This document shows, in pieces, positions 44,734 through 54,688 of a stretch of 64,000 bases of DNA; positions within the stretch are counted from its first letter, which is position 1; every line of letters begins with the position of its first letter. The notes beneath the pieces were generated by a model that was not told the origin of the DNA, made no database searches, and saw nothing but the letters and a program-made list of their open reading frames with translations. The translations under genes and the position numbers were made by a program. The stretch is from contig MU270098.1 of assembly GCA_021432635.1 (NCBI GenBank), positions 62,001-126,000 on the forward strand. The letters are read 5' to 3'. The DNA comes from Thozetella sp. PMI_491 (Eukaryota > Ascomycota > Sordariomycetes > Chaetosphaeriales > Chaetosphaeriaceae).

Positions 44734-45355
44734 GATGATATGATTTGAGAAAAAGAAGGGTTTTTTATCTCCTCGTAAGTTTGGATACGTCCTGTTGCTG
44801 CTGTTGTTGCTTCTGCTGTTATAGATGGCTGCTGCTACAGAGATATCTGGGAAAGGCTTGGCATTCTTTTATAGTTTGAATTGACATGTACACTCTCTCG
44901 CCTTGGTAAGATTTCTGACAAACTATGATACTCTTTCCCAAAATGGAAGGCTGAGGAGGAACAGCTCCATATTTCTTCACTCTTGCACTAAATTCTTTCA
45001 CCGAAGTGCGCTCCCTCGCTGGCTTCTACATGATTTGGCACCTCGTATATTTCGTTTTCTCTGCGTGCGAGGCATGAAGCGACAAAAACAAAAGTTCCAC
45101 GCCGGTGGGGCCGATAGTCTTGTCCGTCGGACTAACTAGAGGATAGGGTCGGCAAAAAGTTACCGATGACCTGCCCGAAACGTGACCCCCCCAATTCATG
45201 ATTGAGCGAACGAGCGAGCCAGTAGCACCGTTGCACAACTTGGGTCACTTATGTCGACCCAATTCTAACATCTATAGTGTAGTCACTGTGCTTTATAGGA
45301 TCTGAGACATTTTTTTTCACACTCTTGACTCCCACCAGCATTAAGCTATTCATTA
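44734..45355. promoter_or_regulatory. Shared intergenic region between precursor A and UstYa-family gene 1
   Basis: This is 622 bp between divergent start codons. Nothing else in it is recognisably coding. It probably carries a bidirectional promoter for the precursor and its processing enzyme. A palindrome-like tccgtcgga occurs near 45123, but no regulator can be named. Confidence 0.55.
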
Positions 45356-46376
45356 ATGATGTGGAAGGGAAAAGGATACACGCCCTTGAACTCCGAACCG
45401 AGACTTTCAGAGTGTCTCTCGTCTAATATAGACGAGAATGCCCTTCAAGTTTCCGGTTCGTTGCGCCGAACGCCGAATTGGGTTCTTGCCGGTGCTTGCG
45501 TTCTCACGATCATCAACTTTGGGCTTTGGCTCATCACATGGCGAAGTCTGCATAAAGAACCCTATAAATGCCATGGAGGGATAAACTCAGCGCTCAAGGA
45601 AGCTTGGAGCTACAGTATGCCGGCAATCATGGACCAAAGACCAGTTCTGATAGATATGTCTAGGTCCAATCTACGATCGCATAGATCTTCGATTGACAGA
45701 GCAGAGAACGAACGGAACACTCTACCCACCAAGGGAGGCATCAGTGGCGCGCTCGCTTCCCAACAATGCTTCAGATGAACAATGGGCTGAGTGGGAACTT
45801 GTGAGGGTTTTCCCAGTGACACGCGAGGAGCTGGTCAAGATGAATGTCGACCCAACAACCGCTGTGAAACTCGAGGATCATCTCTGGGGCTTAGGAGATG
45901 ATGCGTACGCTACAGGTCTAGATGTTTTTCACCAGCTCCACTGCCTCAATTCGCTCCGAAGGCGAGTTTACTCCCAATACTACTTCTCAGAGGAGCATCA
46001 CCACCACGCCGAGAGCTGGACACCTGGCGACGGTTTGACCATCGACGAGATCCACATCAACCACTGCGTGGATATCCTCGCACAAGCGTTGCGTTGCAGT
46101 GGAAACGTGGCTCTGGTTTCAATGCATTGGATGGAGAACGAGCATTACCCGTTTCCGGATATGAGTGTGGATAGGAAATGCATTGACTTTGATGCTTTGG
46201 TTCAGTGGCGTAAGGAAAATACGATTGACATGAAGAAGTACATAGAGGTGATGGGAAAGCCTGCCGGGGTGGTGCAGAGGCCCACTCCAGATGGCTATTA
46301 CCAGTACATTGCAACGGGCGAGGTGAACCCTCACCACATCAACGGCTCGAATATGGACGAGGACTATATTGCTTAG
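45356..46376 (+). CDS. UstYa-family (DUF3328) oxidative cyclase candidate 1, two exons
   Basis: A 311-residue protein; exons 45356-45614 and 45700-46376 sum to a multiple of three. A cytosolic N-terminus is followed by one membrane helix (WVLAGACVLTIINFGLWLIT) and a lumenal domain. Both family hallmarks HxxHC are present: VFHQLHCLNSLRRRVYSQYY and HINHCVDILAQALRC, as well as NGTLYPP and the C-terminal KCIDFDALVQW. UstYa/UstYb proteins catalyse oxidative macrocyclisation of Tyr- or Phe-containing cores in the secretory pathway (family knowledge). It is divergent from precursor A, its most likely substrate (inference). The splice acceptor could be 45699 or five bases later; the former keeps frame. 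Confidence 0.88.
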
Positions 46377-47585
46377 AAGAGTTGCTCGGCAAATATTAGT
46401 ATACTCGCGGCTTGAATATTACTTCCATGGTCTCTCTCCAGGGCCGGTATTTGTCAAACAGGTGACGTGCAGGCAGAAGGTCTAGCCGATGTAGCGTGAA
46501 AATCTGCTCCCTTTCCCCGTATGGATAAGGCACAAGATGCGTTCTAGCACTAATAATAGCCTGCTGTGGCCATATCCACTCACCAGCTGTCTTCATAGCG
46601 ACCCAAAGCAGTCAGGCAGGGGAGTCTGTCGGACACTACCCGACTTGCACACTAGTGTCTAATGGACATAGGAGGAGTGGACAGCGGTGGGGAAAAGGGC
46701 CGAGTTAACGACTGCTTACCTTGTTTTGCTGAGTTCCGAGGTGCCGATCCAGCTCTGTATTCACCTCCGCTTCCGAGTCTCGACCCAGCCACTTTTGAAA
46801 TATTGGTTGGCGCTTAGTATGCTACTTGCCAAAGTTGTCCCCGAGTCAAACCAGGATTCTCGCAGCTACTCATTCTGGGAGATTATTGACCAGGTGACGC
46901 TCCCTGGAAGGAAGGTGCATTTTGTCATTCCAATGCTTTCCGGCTTAGTGAAACTGAGCCTGGACGCGACGGGTAGGTTATGGGAACTCCTTCTTGATAC
47001 ATACGTCGATAGAAGTCTAGGTATACTAACGCTATTCAACGGATATGTCGGCCACGCTACAATCCTCCTTCCTGAATGGTGACCAAGCGGCTTTCGCCGC
47101 TGCCATCCTTGCAGTGTAGTGCAACTGGCGGTGGAGTATGTGGCTGCAACAAAAGTTCCAATCACCTATACTACTAAGCTAGAAGGTTCGAATCTGCAAG
47201 CTCATAGGTAGAACCGCGAATTTTTGCAATCCACTAGTGCACTTACGCGGCTACCAGATAAGATACCGACCTAGGAAATGACTTTCTTGGGCTGGCTGAT
47301 TCCGCCATCGCCAGCAAAAGGTTCCACTCCATAAGATGTTTGGCGGGGTTCCGTAGGAATGTACATAATATCATCGAGTGGTCGGCGGCTAACGTACCAG
47401 AGGCACAGCTAACCCTGCCTCGACTGAAAGCATCACCTTTCTCTTTCTTATATTACCCCTTCTTTTATTACCCCGGCTGCTGGGTGAGCTATCCACCGCA
47501 CTTCATGAAACAAGAGACCACCACGGGCGGGATCGTACAGCGTCATGTAAAGCAGATTCTAATTTTACTTGGAATATCGGAAAGG
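46377..47585. other. Intergenic, no gene recognised
   Basis: About 1.2 kb between UstYa-family genes 1 and 2. A 131-codon plus-strand frame at 46687-47082 has no recognisable motif and is not called. The in-frame stretch 47340-47585 upstream of the gene 2 start may be 5' untranslated sequence. Confidence 0.4.
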
Positions 47586-48239
47586 ATGTACTCGAAGGAG
47601 GAAGAGGAGAGCCTTGTCCAGGCCGAAGAGGTTTCCTCCATATACCCCAACAAATTGTCCAGCCTCCTACTCCACCGAAGTGGCTCGGGGAGTGGGATGT
47701 GGCGGGCTGCAGCGCTTGCGACTCTACTGTGTCTCTTCATCCTTATTGGATTCCTCATCTCAACAGTCGTCCAGCTTGCACCAAATTTTCGACAGGGCAC
47801 GGCGCAAATCTTCAAAAGCCCCTGTGGTTCTACGCCATCGGAGGCGAAAGCCCGGGGCTGTCACTTTGACATCATATCTTTCTGCTGGCTTCACGAGCAA
47901 TGCTATGACGCTGAGTTAACTCGATTATTTGACAGTCTAGCACACTGGGAGTGGTACTACGACCCAAATAAGACACAGCGGGCTAGCAGGGAGGATGTCG
48001 AGTTAGGCCAACTCACGAACCTATACGTGAGCGAAGAGTACCACCACCAGCACTGTGCAATCATGTGGCTCAAGATGCACCGAGCGATCATAGGCCTTGG
48101 GAAGCCGGCCATAGACAGCTACATGGGAAATCTTGATCACACAAAACACTGCGCGTCGGTATTTGGGCATCAGGATGAACCGATGGATTCGATTGACACA
48201 ATTATCCGCCTCAAATTCCCGGATTGTGGGATTGAGTGA
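47586..48239 (+). CDS. Divergent UstYa-like protein 2 (two HxxHC motifs), single exon
   Basis: A 217-residue protein from the ATG at 47586; the frame is open further upstream to 47340, but the usual short charged N-terminus before the helix favours this start. One membrane helix (RAAALATLLCLFILIGFLIS) is followed by a lumenal part with CGSTPSEAKARGCHFDIISF, ECYD-type CYDAELTRLF, then EYHHQHCAIMWLKMHRAI and LDHTKHCASVF. The two HxxHC motifs (HHQHC and HTKHC) are those of the UstYa family, but the CGSTPSEARARGC-type start and short length mark a separate branch that often sits in fungal gene clusters. It lies between the two precursor/UstYa pairs and could act on either precursor (inference). 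Confidence 0.75.
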   Translation: MYSKEEEESLVQAEEVSSIYPNKLSSLLLHRSGSGSGMWRAAALATLLCLFILIGFLISTVVQLAPNFRQGTAQIFKSPCGSTPSEAKARGCHFDIISFCWLHEQCYDAELTRLFDSLAHWEWYYDPNKTQRASREDVELGQLTNLYVSEEYHHQHCAIMWLKMHRAIIGLGKPAIDSYMGNLDHTKHCASVFGHQDEPMDSIDTIIRLKFPDCGIE

Positions 48240-49606
48240 CCCTAAAAGCTATCCGAAATCCCAGCACATGGCAACACGCCCCTGAGCTCATTTTTCATAA
48301 ACCTAATACGAAAATTCGGTTGACCGTCTTCTCAGCTGCAAGAGAATGACCACTCTGGCAGAAAGTTCAACGAGAGCGAGAAGGTCATGTCGACTGGGCT
48401 ATAAAACTTAACTCCCTTCCACTGTGCGAATCCTGAGTGCAGGCCCATCATCCAGTTGGTGTTTAAGCTTGACTCGGTAGTTTATATGTAGACGCGGACC
48501 AACCTCTGCTGATAGTCGAGAGTTGCTAGATTTGACGAGCCGTAAGGGGGCAGCTTCGCGGTCGCTGGGGCCCGTGGTCTGCTTCCTGATATCCGAAGTC
48601 TATGTAACATCCTTGGCGAACCTACCGATACCGATTATCTGCGCAAAGAAAACCCACGTGTCTCGAGTTTACTGGGATAGTCGATAGAATACACTAATGT
48701 CTGGATTCCTGTCTCCATCAGCTGTTATTACAGCATTAAAATACAGCCATGTTATATTGGATGCATCGCAACGGATATCGCAAGGCTGAGTAACGCTAGA
48801 GCCCGTCAGTAATAGGATGTTATGGGGTCGTCTTCGTGACGCAATGTTGGCCCGAGAAGTGCCATACGACACCTGACTTGTATCTAAGTCAGCGATCCTC
48901 TTGAATACATGGCGAGGCTAATCATCTCTAAATTTGTTCACTATATTTGATTTCACAACTTTGACTGTCGCGGAAAGTGGCATTCCTTACCCCCATGAGA
49001 GTAAAAGTCGAGGTATCTCTATTGGTAGTGTAGTTGTAATTTCATTTGGTACTGCCAGCGTCATTATTGGTAGTATTAGTACAGTTCTCAGCTGGCGACA
49101 AGTCCGCCCGCAGGGGCATTGCATCGACGGAATTGAGATTAAATAATGTTTCGCGACTTGGATACTTGCCTCTCTTGAATGCTTTGACTTGGAGAACTAA
49201 AATCGTAGAAGCTGAGGTGCTAGCTTGTTGGATTATCCCTCTAGCAGCTTTCTTCAGTCAGTCCCGATGTTGCAGCAACGGAACAGAAGCCGGTGAGCCC
49301 TTGGATTGACCTGCCAGCTCTACCGGGGAGATTCAGAAAGACGGCCCTGAGGCGTGCAGGACTTTTCCCGAAGATGGAGGGAGAAAAGTAGGCGAGAAGG
49401 CCTAGCGCACCCTGTTACTTTCGAGGCGCCGTTAGCAGAGGGCTGTGTTGTCGATTTCGAATAAACGGAAGAGTAAATCGCCCTGCTCCTTGGAACCAGT
49501 AAAGCTTAGTGAACCCAGCCCACCGCGAAGCCCTTTACGTCTTGCTACTGGCTTCCTCTAAGATACTGTCTACTGAAAGAAGGTCTGAGAAGCTCGTAAG
49601 CTTTTG
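48240..49606. other. Intergenic, no gene recognised
   Basis: About 1.4 kb. A plus-strand frame at 48934-49146 contains a hydrophobic stretch (ISIGSVVVISFGTASVIIGS) but lacks an ATG near its start and any recognised motif. Confidence 0.4.
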
Positions 49607-49774
49607 AATCATGTAGCTTCTCGAGTATTCGCGGGGCTGGCAGCGTATTGCGGTGCGCGGCACAAAGTTTGTCTGTGGAAAGACGGTTCCCCACGGAGAA
49701 CGCAGTTATTATACTACATAGGCGAATGTATAATATACAGACCCTCCTGTTTGGGAGAGGGGCATGTATCGGCA
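49607..49774 (+). repeat. Dispersed repeat, copy 1
   Basis: About 168 bp that recurs in the same orientation at 55943-56108, beginning with atgtagcttctcgagtattc in both. I estimate identity around 85 percent, with mostly single-base substitutions and a few small indels. It has no evident coding content and may be a remnant of a mobile element. Confidence 0.8.
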
Positions 49775-50075
49775 GCTCTAACGATGATGTTTGGTAAGCT
49801 AATAGTACTGTACTTTATTCTCGCCATTACGATGCCTCTCTTGCAGCCCTAACAAGACTCTATCATATGAGTCGCTTTGATGCCTCCTGCATGGCTGCTT
49901 CTTCATTCTTCCACTTTCCTCCCTAACCTCTTAGGGTATTCCATTCTAGACGCGGCGTATCCCACTGGCATCATCATATCTTCGCAGTTGTCTTAGTGTT
50001 TGCCCTCGCTGTTGCAGCTTTCCCATTTAGAAGACTAGCAAAGAGGCCATAGGAACTGGGTTAAAGCTACTCCTT
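49775..50075. other. Intergenic
   Basis: About 300 bp between the repeat copy and the 3' end of UstYa-family gene 3; nothing recognised. Confidence 0.3.
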
Positions 50076-51010
50076 CTATATCGTGGTCCCTGCGATAATA
50101 TAGCTGGCAGGCAGCACGTCGTCAGGGTTAGGCGGCTTCACATAGTCATCCGGAAGTTCATCATCTGGCGGTACCTGGTTGTCCGTGGCCCATTGCCGCA
50201 CCGAATCAAAATTCTTACATTTGTGGCGCGTATGAAAGTCCGGAAAAGCTCGCGGATCCTTTGGGTTGAACCAAACTTGCCCGAAAACACTGGTATCGAC
50301 AGTGCACATGAGGGCTTGGCGGAGGCTGTCGACGCAGTGCGAGGCGTGCAACCGTAAATATCTCTCTGGATCCCTAAACGCGTTCTCACCACGCGCCTTA
50401 TAATACTCGTAGTTGTACCATAAGCTTTTGCGCAGGACGTCAAGGCAGTGCAGACGGTGAAGCCCCTCTACTTCAACGATATAGCCGCCGCCGTATCTTT
50501 GCGATCGCTGGTAGTAGTGGCTGGATAGCCCGGCCTTGGCCGCCTCAGAAGCAGAAATAACTACTGGGCGATTATCGATTCCAAGTGCATTCCAAGCTTC
50601 ATCGACCTCCGGAGATGCCGGCTGCCGATATATGTTCTCGGCCAGGAAAGACCCATTAAACGTCTTCACCTCGTATTTAATATTGACATCTTTAAATAGT
50701 GGTGCTATCAAATAATTAGAACGTCATTAGAGGATTGTGCTATTCATTACTCACAATACTGGGTGGTATATGTCGTGCATTCTTTGTTAAGATCTATGTT
50801 ATATCGTCCTAGTGCGGCACCCGACAACATCGACAAAAGGACAGTTAATAGATATGAGATGGTGAGGCGAAGACTCGGCTGCCATCTCCGTCGCTGTGGA
50901 CGATAGCTGGAAGGAATTTGCCTCATCACAAACTCGCCGTCATTATCTGAGTCGTCCATACTTTCAGCCAGAAGTGATTGCCGGCTGTCTTGCGTGCGTT
51001 TTTCCGCCAT
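50076..51010 (-). CDS. UstYa-family (DUF3328) oxidative cyclase candidate 3, two exons
   Basis: A 294-residue protein; exons 51010-50755 and 50704-50076 on the minus strand sum to a multiple of three. The layout is textbook for the family: cytosolic N-terminus, one helix (LRLTISYLLTVLLSMLSGAA), then QYSPLFKDVNIKYEVKTFNG across the splice join, PASPEVDEAWNALG, and the two catalytic motifs LHRLHCLDVLRKSLW and HASHCVDSLRQALMC. The tail KCKNFDSVRQW is conserved too. It is divergent from precursor B (52201) across 1.2 kb, an arrangement parallel to precursor A with gene 1. Expected site of action is the ER/Golgi lumen, before or after Kex2 cleavage. Confidence 0.92.
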
Positions 51011-51190
51011 TTTATCAGAAATTGGAGATGTTCAAAGTTCAAGTTCAGTAGGTATGTAACAGGAATCCAGATCACAAAACAGAGTACGTTGCAAGGTTGA
51101 TAGCATACTTATATATAGGTATGAGAGGATGTTCAGCAAACACCGAAACTCAATAAGGGATAGTGACCTTATCTCGAGAGAATTTATGGC

Positions 51191-51465
51191 GAGAAGGATA
51201 TGACGGCCTATTATGCATATTTTATAAGGAGTAGTATATACGAAGAATGGAAGAAATACAGTCATTAACTCTAGATCAACCATGGTTACTATGCGGGGTT
51301 TTCATGCGCTTACTTCCCTTCGTGTCTGCTAATATATCTATCACACTGGTCTTGACTCGACCATATTTAAAGAAAGGTTCCTATTGGCCTTGAAGCTGAG
51401 AGACTCCTCCTATGAGCTGCTTTCTAGCTGTTATCCCCGTATGGTTCTACCGTCCTTCCCCTTTC
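51191..51465 (+). repeat. Intergenic direct duplication, copy 1
   Basis: About 275 bp, recurring 320 bp further right at 51511-51770. Shared blocks include agtagtatatacgaagaatg, ttttcatgcgcttacttcc, tatcacactggtctt and ttgaagctgagagactcctc. I estimate identity at roughly 80-85 percent with small indels. Confidence 0.85.
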
Positions 51466-51510
51466 AAAGTCAATACGAGATGGCAATCCTACGTCTAGAG
51501 ACCCACCAAT

Positions 51511-51770
51511 GAGAAAGATATGACAACCTATTGCATAAGAAGTAGTATATACGAAGAATGTACGAGATAAAGTCATGAAACCTGATCAACCATGTTAACA
51601 TGCGGGATTTTCATGCGCTTACTTCCATGCTTGTCAGCTAATATATGTATCACACTGGTCTTGGCTCGACCATCTTTAAAGTTTCCTATTGGCCTTGAAG
51701 CTGAGAGACTCCTCCCGATGAGCGCTTTCTAGCTGTTATCCCCATATGATTCTACAGTGCTTCCCTCTTT
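51511..51770 (+). repeat. Intergenic direct duplication, copy 2
   Basis: Second copy of the block at 51191-51465, same orientation, about 430 bp upstream of the precursor B start codon. The copies differ by scattered substitutions and short deletions, so the duplication is not recent. No coding sequence is evident in either copy. Confidence 0.85.
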
Positions 51771-52200
51771 GGGTTGTAAGCTGATTACCAGCTCTCGTCA
51801 GTGCTGATTTATGCGTCATTTCTTGCTGAGATCGACAAGACAGTACTTTGGGGATCTGCGGTTGCTCGTCTGAGGATGGATGTTGCTAACAGGCCTTTGT
51901 ATCTATTACAAAGTGATCACGCTCGAGACATCGTACCCCAAGAGCTCCCCTATGAGCAGGCATTTGTAAGCACCTCAGAATCATCGCCGATGCTGGGGAT
52001 TATATGGTACGTATGGTCAAATATACAGATAACGAATTAATCTATATAAACAGTGGATTCCTCAACTTAAAAGCGAGTGTCAGAACAACATTACTGCACA
52101 TCCTTGTTCTTTATCCTCTACCCGTGGTGACTTCTCTGCGTTCAAAACGTCCAAAGCCATACAATAACTACGTCTAGGCACGTATCAATCAATCAACACA

Positions 52201-52641
52201 ATGCGTTCTACGTATTCATGCATTCTTCTCTTTGTAAGTCTTGCTTTTGCACTACCTACATTGCCGCCGAGAAGCACCACAAAAGGGCGGGATGTAGCTC
52301 TCGCGTCAGAAGGCATCGAAGAACGGCAGTTATATAGAGACAACGGGGGCGGCTACAGCGCCCTGGTTCCTGGGGATGTCGAGAAGCGACAGCTATACCG
52401 AGACAACGGGGGCGGCTACAGCGCCCTGGTTCCTGGGGACGTTGAGAAGCGACAGCTATACCGAGACAAAGGCGGCGGCTACAGCGCCCTGGTTCCTGGG
52501 GACGTTGAGAAGCGACAGCTATACCGAGACAACGGCGGCGGCTACAGCGCCCTGGTCCCTGGGGATGTCGAGAAGCGACAGCTATACCGAGACAACGGCG
52601 GCGGCTACAGCGCCCTGGTTCCTGGAGATGTTGAGAAGTAA
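52201..52641 (+). CDS. RiPP precursor peptide B: secreted, Kex2-processed, five repeated core units
   Basis: A single-exon frame of 146 residues. A signal peptide (MRSTYSCILLFVSLAFALP) and a short leader ending GIEER are followed by five units of 21 residues, each built as Q-L-Y-R-D-N then GGGYSALVPGDVEKR. The units end in the Kex2 dibasic Lys-Arg; the third carries Lys in place of Asn, and the last stops after Glu-Lys. Each unit has two tyrosines (positions 3 and 10), candidate sites for aromatic side-chain cross-linking. The layout is that of dikaritin-type precursors and Kex2-processed repeat proteins. It is unrelated in sequence to precursor A. It is divergent from UstYa-family gene 3. 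I know no characterised peptide with this core. Confidence 0.85.
   Translation: MRSTYSCILLFVSLAFALPTLPPRSTTKGRDVALASEGIEERQLYRDNGGGYSALVPGDVEKRQLYRDNGGGYSALVPGDVEKRQLYRDKGGGYSALVPGDVEKRQLYRDNGGGYSALVPGDVEKRQLYRDNGGGYSALVPGDVEK
52327..52641 (+). repeat. Five tandem 63-bp coding repeats of precursor B
   Basis: Five head-to-tail 63-bp units begin with cagttatatagagac or cagctataccgagac and differ at only a few positions, mostly synonymous. The near identity points to recent expansion or gene conversion between units. Confidence 0.92.
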
Positions 52642-53600
52642 GCAACGGTAGCTCTAGCTTCTTTGGTCGTGAAAAAAAAGTAGCCAAACGAAGTAAGTAC
52701 TGCCCCCAATCAGCAGCTGCATGACTTGGATTTAATTTGTGCCAATGTAGCGATCTATCCGCATCCCAATGACCTTACCCCGCATCATTCGGTTCCTATT
52801 TTTCAGCCCCCTCTCGCATCTTACATGATTGCCTCACAGGCAACATGAGTTGTGCTGGGTCGCGATCTCGAGATACATCTCATCTAGGCCAGGTGGTTTT
52901 CCTTGATTAGCCAAAGACTTGTTCAATCAACGTTTGCTGTTATTATCATGTCAATAGACGCTTCTAGGCTTACGGGGAGTGCTATATTCAACATATAGCC
53001 TCGACAATAAGTTCTGTTAGCCGGTGAGGCGAGACAGCAAAGGAGTGATACAGTCAATCGACACTATAGCATAATTTATCATCAAACAAGGCTTTTAAAT
53101 CTGACATGTCTGAATCTTCGTGATGTCAACGAAGGTCCCCAGCAGCCCTGATGTATTGAGGCGGAATATCTAGCTCCAACTAACTAGAAAAGCACTTGTA
53201 GCAGTTCGTGCGGTGGAAAAAGACTGTGACAAGTCGCCTACCCAGTCCGACCGACGTTTGCATAGAAGGTCTAACTGATCTAACCGAAGGTTCAATATAC
53301 CGGTCAAATCGCCAGGGTTTCTCGATCTCTGATTGGCTAGCTTGATTTCCTTTTTTTGTCTTTAAATGTAACCCTAAATCGAGGAATAATTGGTTGAAGC
53401 CAGGTGGGTCTGTAAAGCAATTGCATAGCAACTGGTTGAAGCTTCCTTAGACGGAGGAAAAGTCTGTGCTCACCGCCTTGGGGAATGGCCAGGGTACGAA
53501 TTTCTGCAGGCAGAAAGCATCCACTATGGGTACAGGGGACCTAGCCACTAAACGCACTATAGCTTAATGCTAACAGGCTCTGCTAGCAGCCATTGTTGCT
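52642..53600. other. Intergenic, no gene recognised
   Basis: About 960 bp downstream of precursor B. Short frames only. It leads into a compositionally different, decayed stretch. Confidence 0.4.
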
Positions 53601-53622
53601 AAAGCTTTAGGCCTAACTTGAT

Positions 53623-53640
53623 CTAGGGTTAGGGTTAGCC
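53623..53640 (+). repeat. Short interstitial telomere-like motif
   Basis: The sequence ctagggttagggttagcc contains two complete TTAGGG units, the telomere repeat of filamentous fungi. Two units can occur by chance; it is noted because it sits in a decayed, TA-rich stretch next to cluster genes. Confidence 0.5.
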
Positions 53641-54130
53641 ACAGCCCCGGTCTCAAGGCGGTGAGCAAAGACTTTTGGTAGGGTACTCCGTAGCCGTATA
53701 TAAGTGGATCTAGCCGGCTTATAGCTAGCTAATCTCGTTAAAACTAGCTTGTAAGCTTTTTTTTTTCGGCTTGCTTTGATGTTGGCCAGCTGTGGTTAGT
53801 ATAGTAGAAGTCGTTCGGATCGTACGGCTAACTGCCTACTGTACAAAGGGAATTGGTCAGGCGGTCGGCGTGGTTACTAGCGTACGAGGCTCATAGAGCT
53901 TGCGGAGGTCTAGCTGAAGTAGTAATAGCCCTTTGAAACGGAAGTTTAATATAATAGATCTAGCTTACGAGGCTCTTAGAGTGAAACGGAGGGCTAGTAT
54001 AGCCTCTAGAGCTTTTGAAGAGCTAGCTACTATCGCCAGATTATTACTTTCTATAGGAAATGTAGAGGCTGCTGTTTTGGCTACTGTTTTTAGCTAGTAG
54101 TAGGATGTAATTTTAAGCAGGATTACGCAT
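53640..54130. other. TA-rich, CA-poor decayed sequence, possibly RIP-mutated mobile element
   Basis: About 490 bp rich in tag, cta and agct words (for example cttatagctagctaatctcg) with few CA dinucleotides. No long frame survives. This is the pattern left when repeat-induced point mutation converts CpA to TpA in a repeated element. The original element cannot be identified. Confidence 0.4.
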
Positions 54131-54688
54131 GCTTCGTTGCGTCGTGTCTTTCTTTGCTGCCGCCGGTGCTGCTTGGCAGCACATTTATAAATCTTAACGG
54201 TGTGCGGCGCTGCCCCAGCTGAAGGAGGAATACAGATCCCTGACCGTGCAGGCGGGTCTCTTTGTACCGACAATGTGACATCGAGGGGGCCTGAAATGGC
54301 TACCTAGGTGGCGTCGTAAAAGTTTCCCTCCTTCCTGGCCGTCTAAGGCACAGCCTCAGTCGGGTTGAGCGCCTAGGCCTAGCAACGGCGGGTAGAGTCG
54401 CCGGCTTGCCTCGGTTCGTGGAGTATCGTGGTCCAATGGTGTGGGCTGGCGGAAATATCGTGGGGTTTGAGCACCGTATACTGGAGGACCTTGTGCAGCA
54501 TATGAATTCACACGAGATAGTGTATGGTCCCCTTCACCTTGTTATCAAAGAGCACTTAACTGACCAGAAGCACTCCATAAAACAGCGACTTGAAGAGCGT
54601 TCCGGAACATACGGTCTCCAAAGTACAGGTCGAGCTCTGTGGAGCTTTGAGCTTGCGTAAGGGTCGGAAACATGTAGGGATACGAGAT
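54131..54688. other. Intergenic
   Basis: About 560 bp with one unsupported 84-codon plus-strand frame (54406-54660). Nothing recognised. Confidence 0.3.

Larger units (their letters stand above)
51011..52200. promoter_or_regulatory. Shared intergenic region between UstYa-family gene 3 and precursor B
   Basis: This is 1190 bp between divergent start codons and contains the two copies of the direct duplication. A 79-codon frame at 51801-52040 is unsupported. Sequence just before precursor B (atcaatcaatcaacaca then ATG) is a favourable fungal start context. Confidence 0.55.

Noticed and set aside
46687-47082. 131-codon plus-strand frame between UstYa-family genes 1 and 2
   Set aside because: It has no signal peptide, motif or splice evidence, and an equally long frame lies on the opposite strand.
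47175-47210. ggttcgaatctgc, resembling a tRNA T-arm / B box
   Set aside because: No pairing stems, A box or anticodon arm could be found around it.
52327-52641. Regular 63-bp repeats resembling a CRISPR array or satellite
   Set aside because: There are no unique spacers, the organism is a fungus, and the repeats are in one open frame with signal peptide and Kex2 sites.
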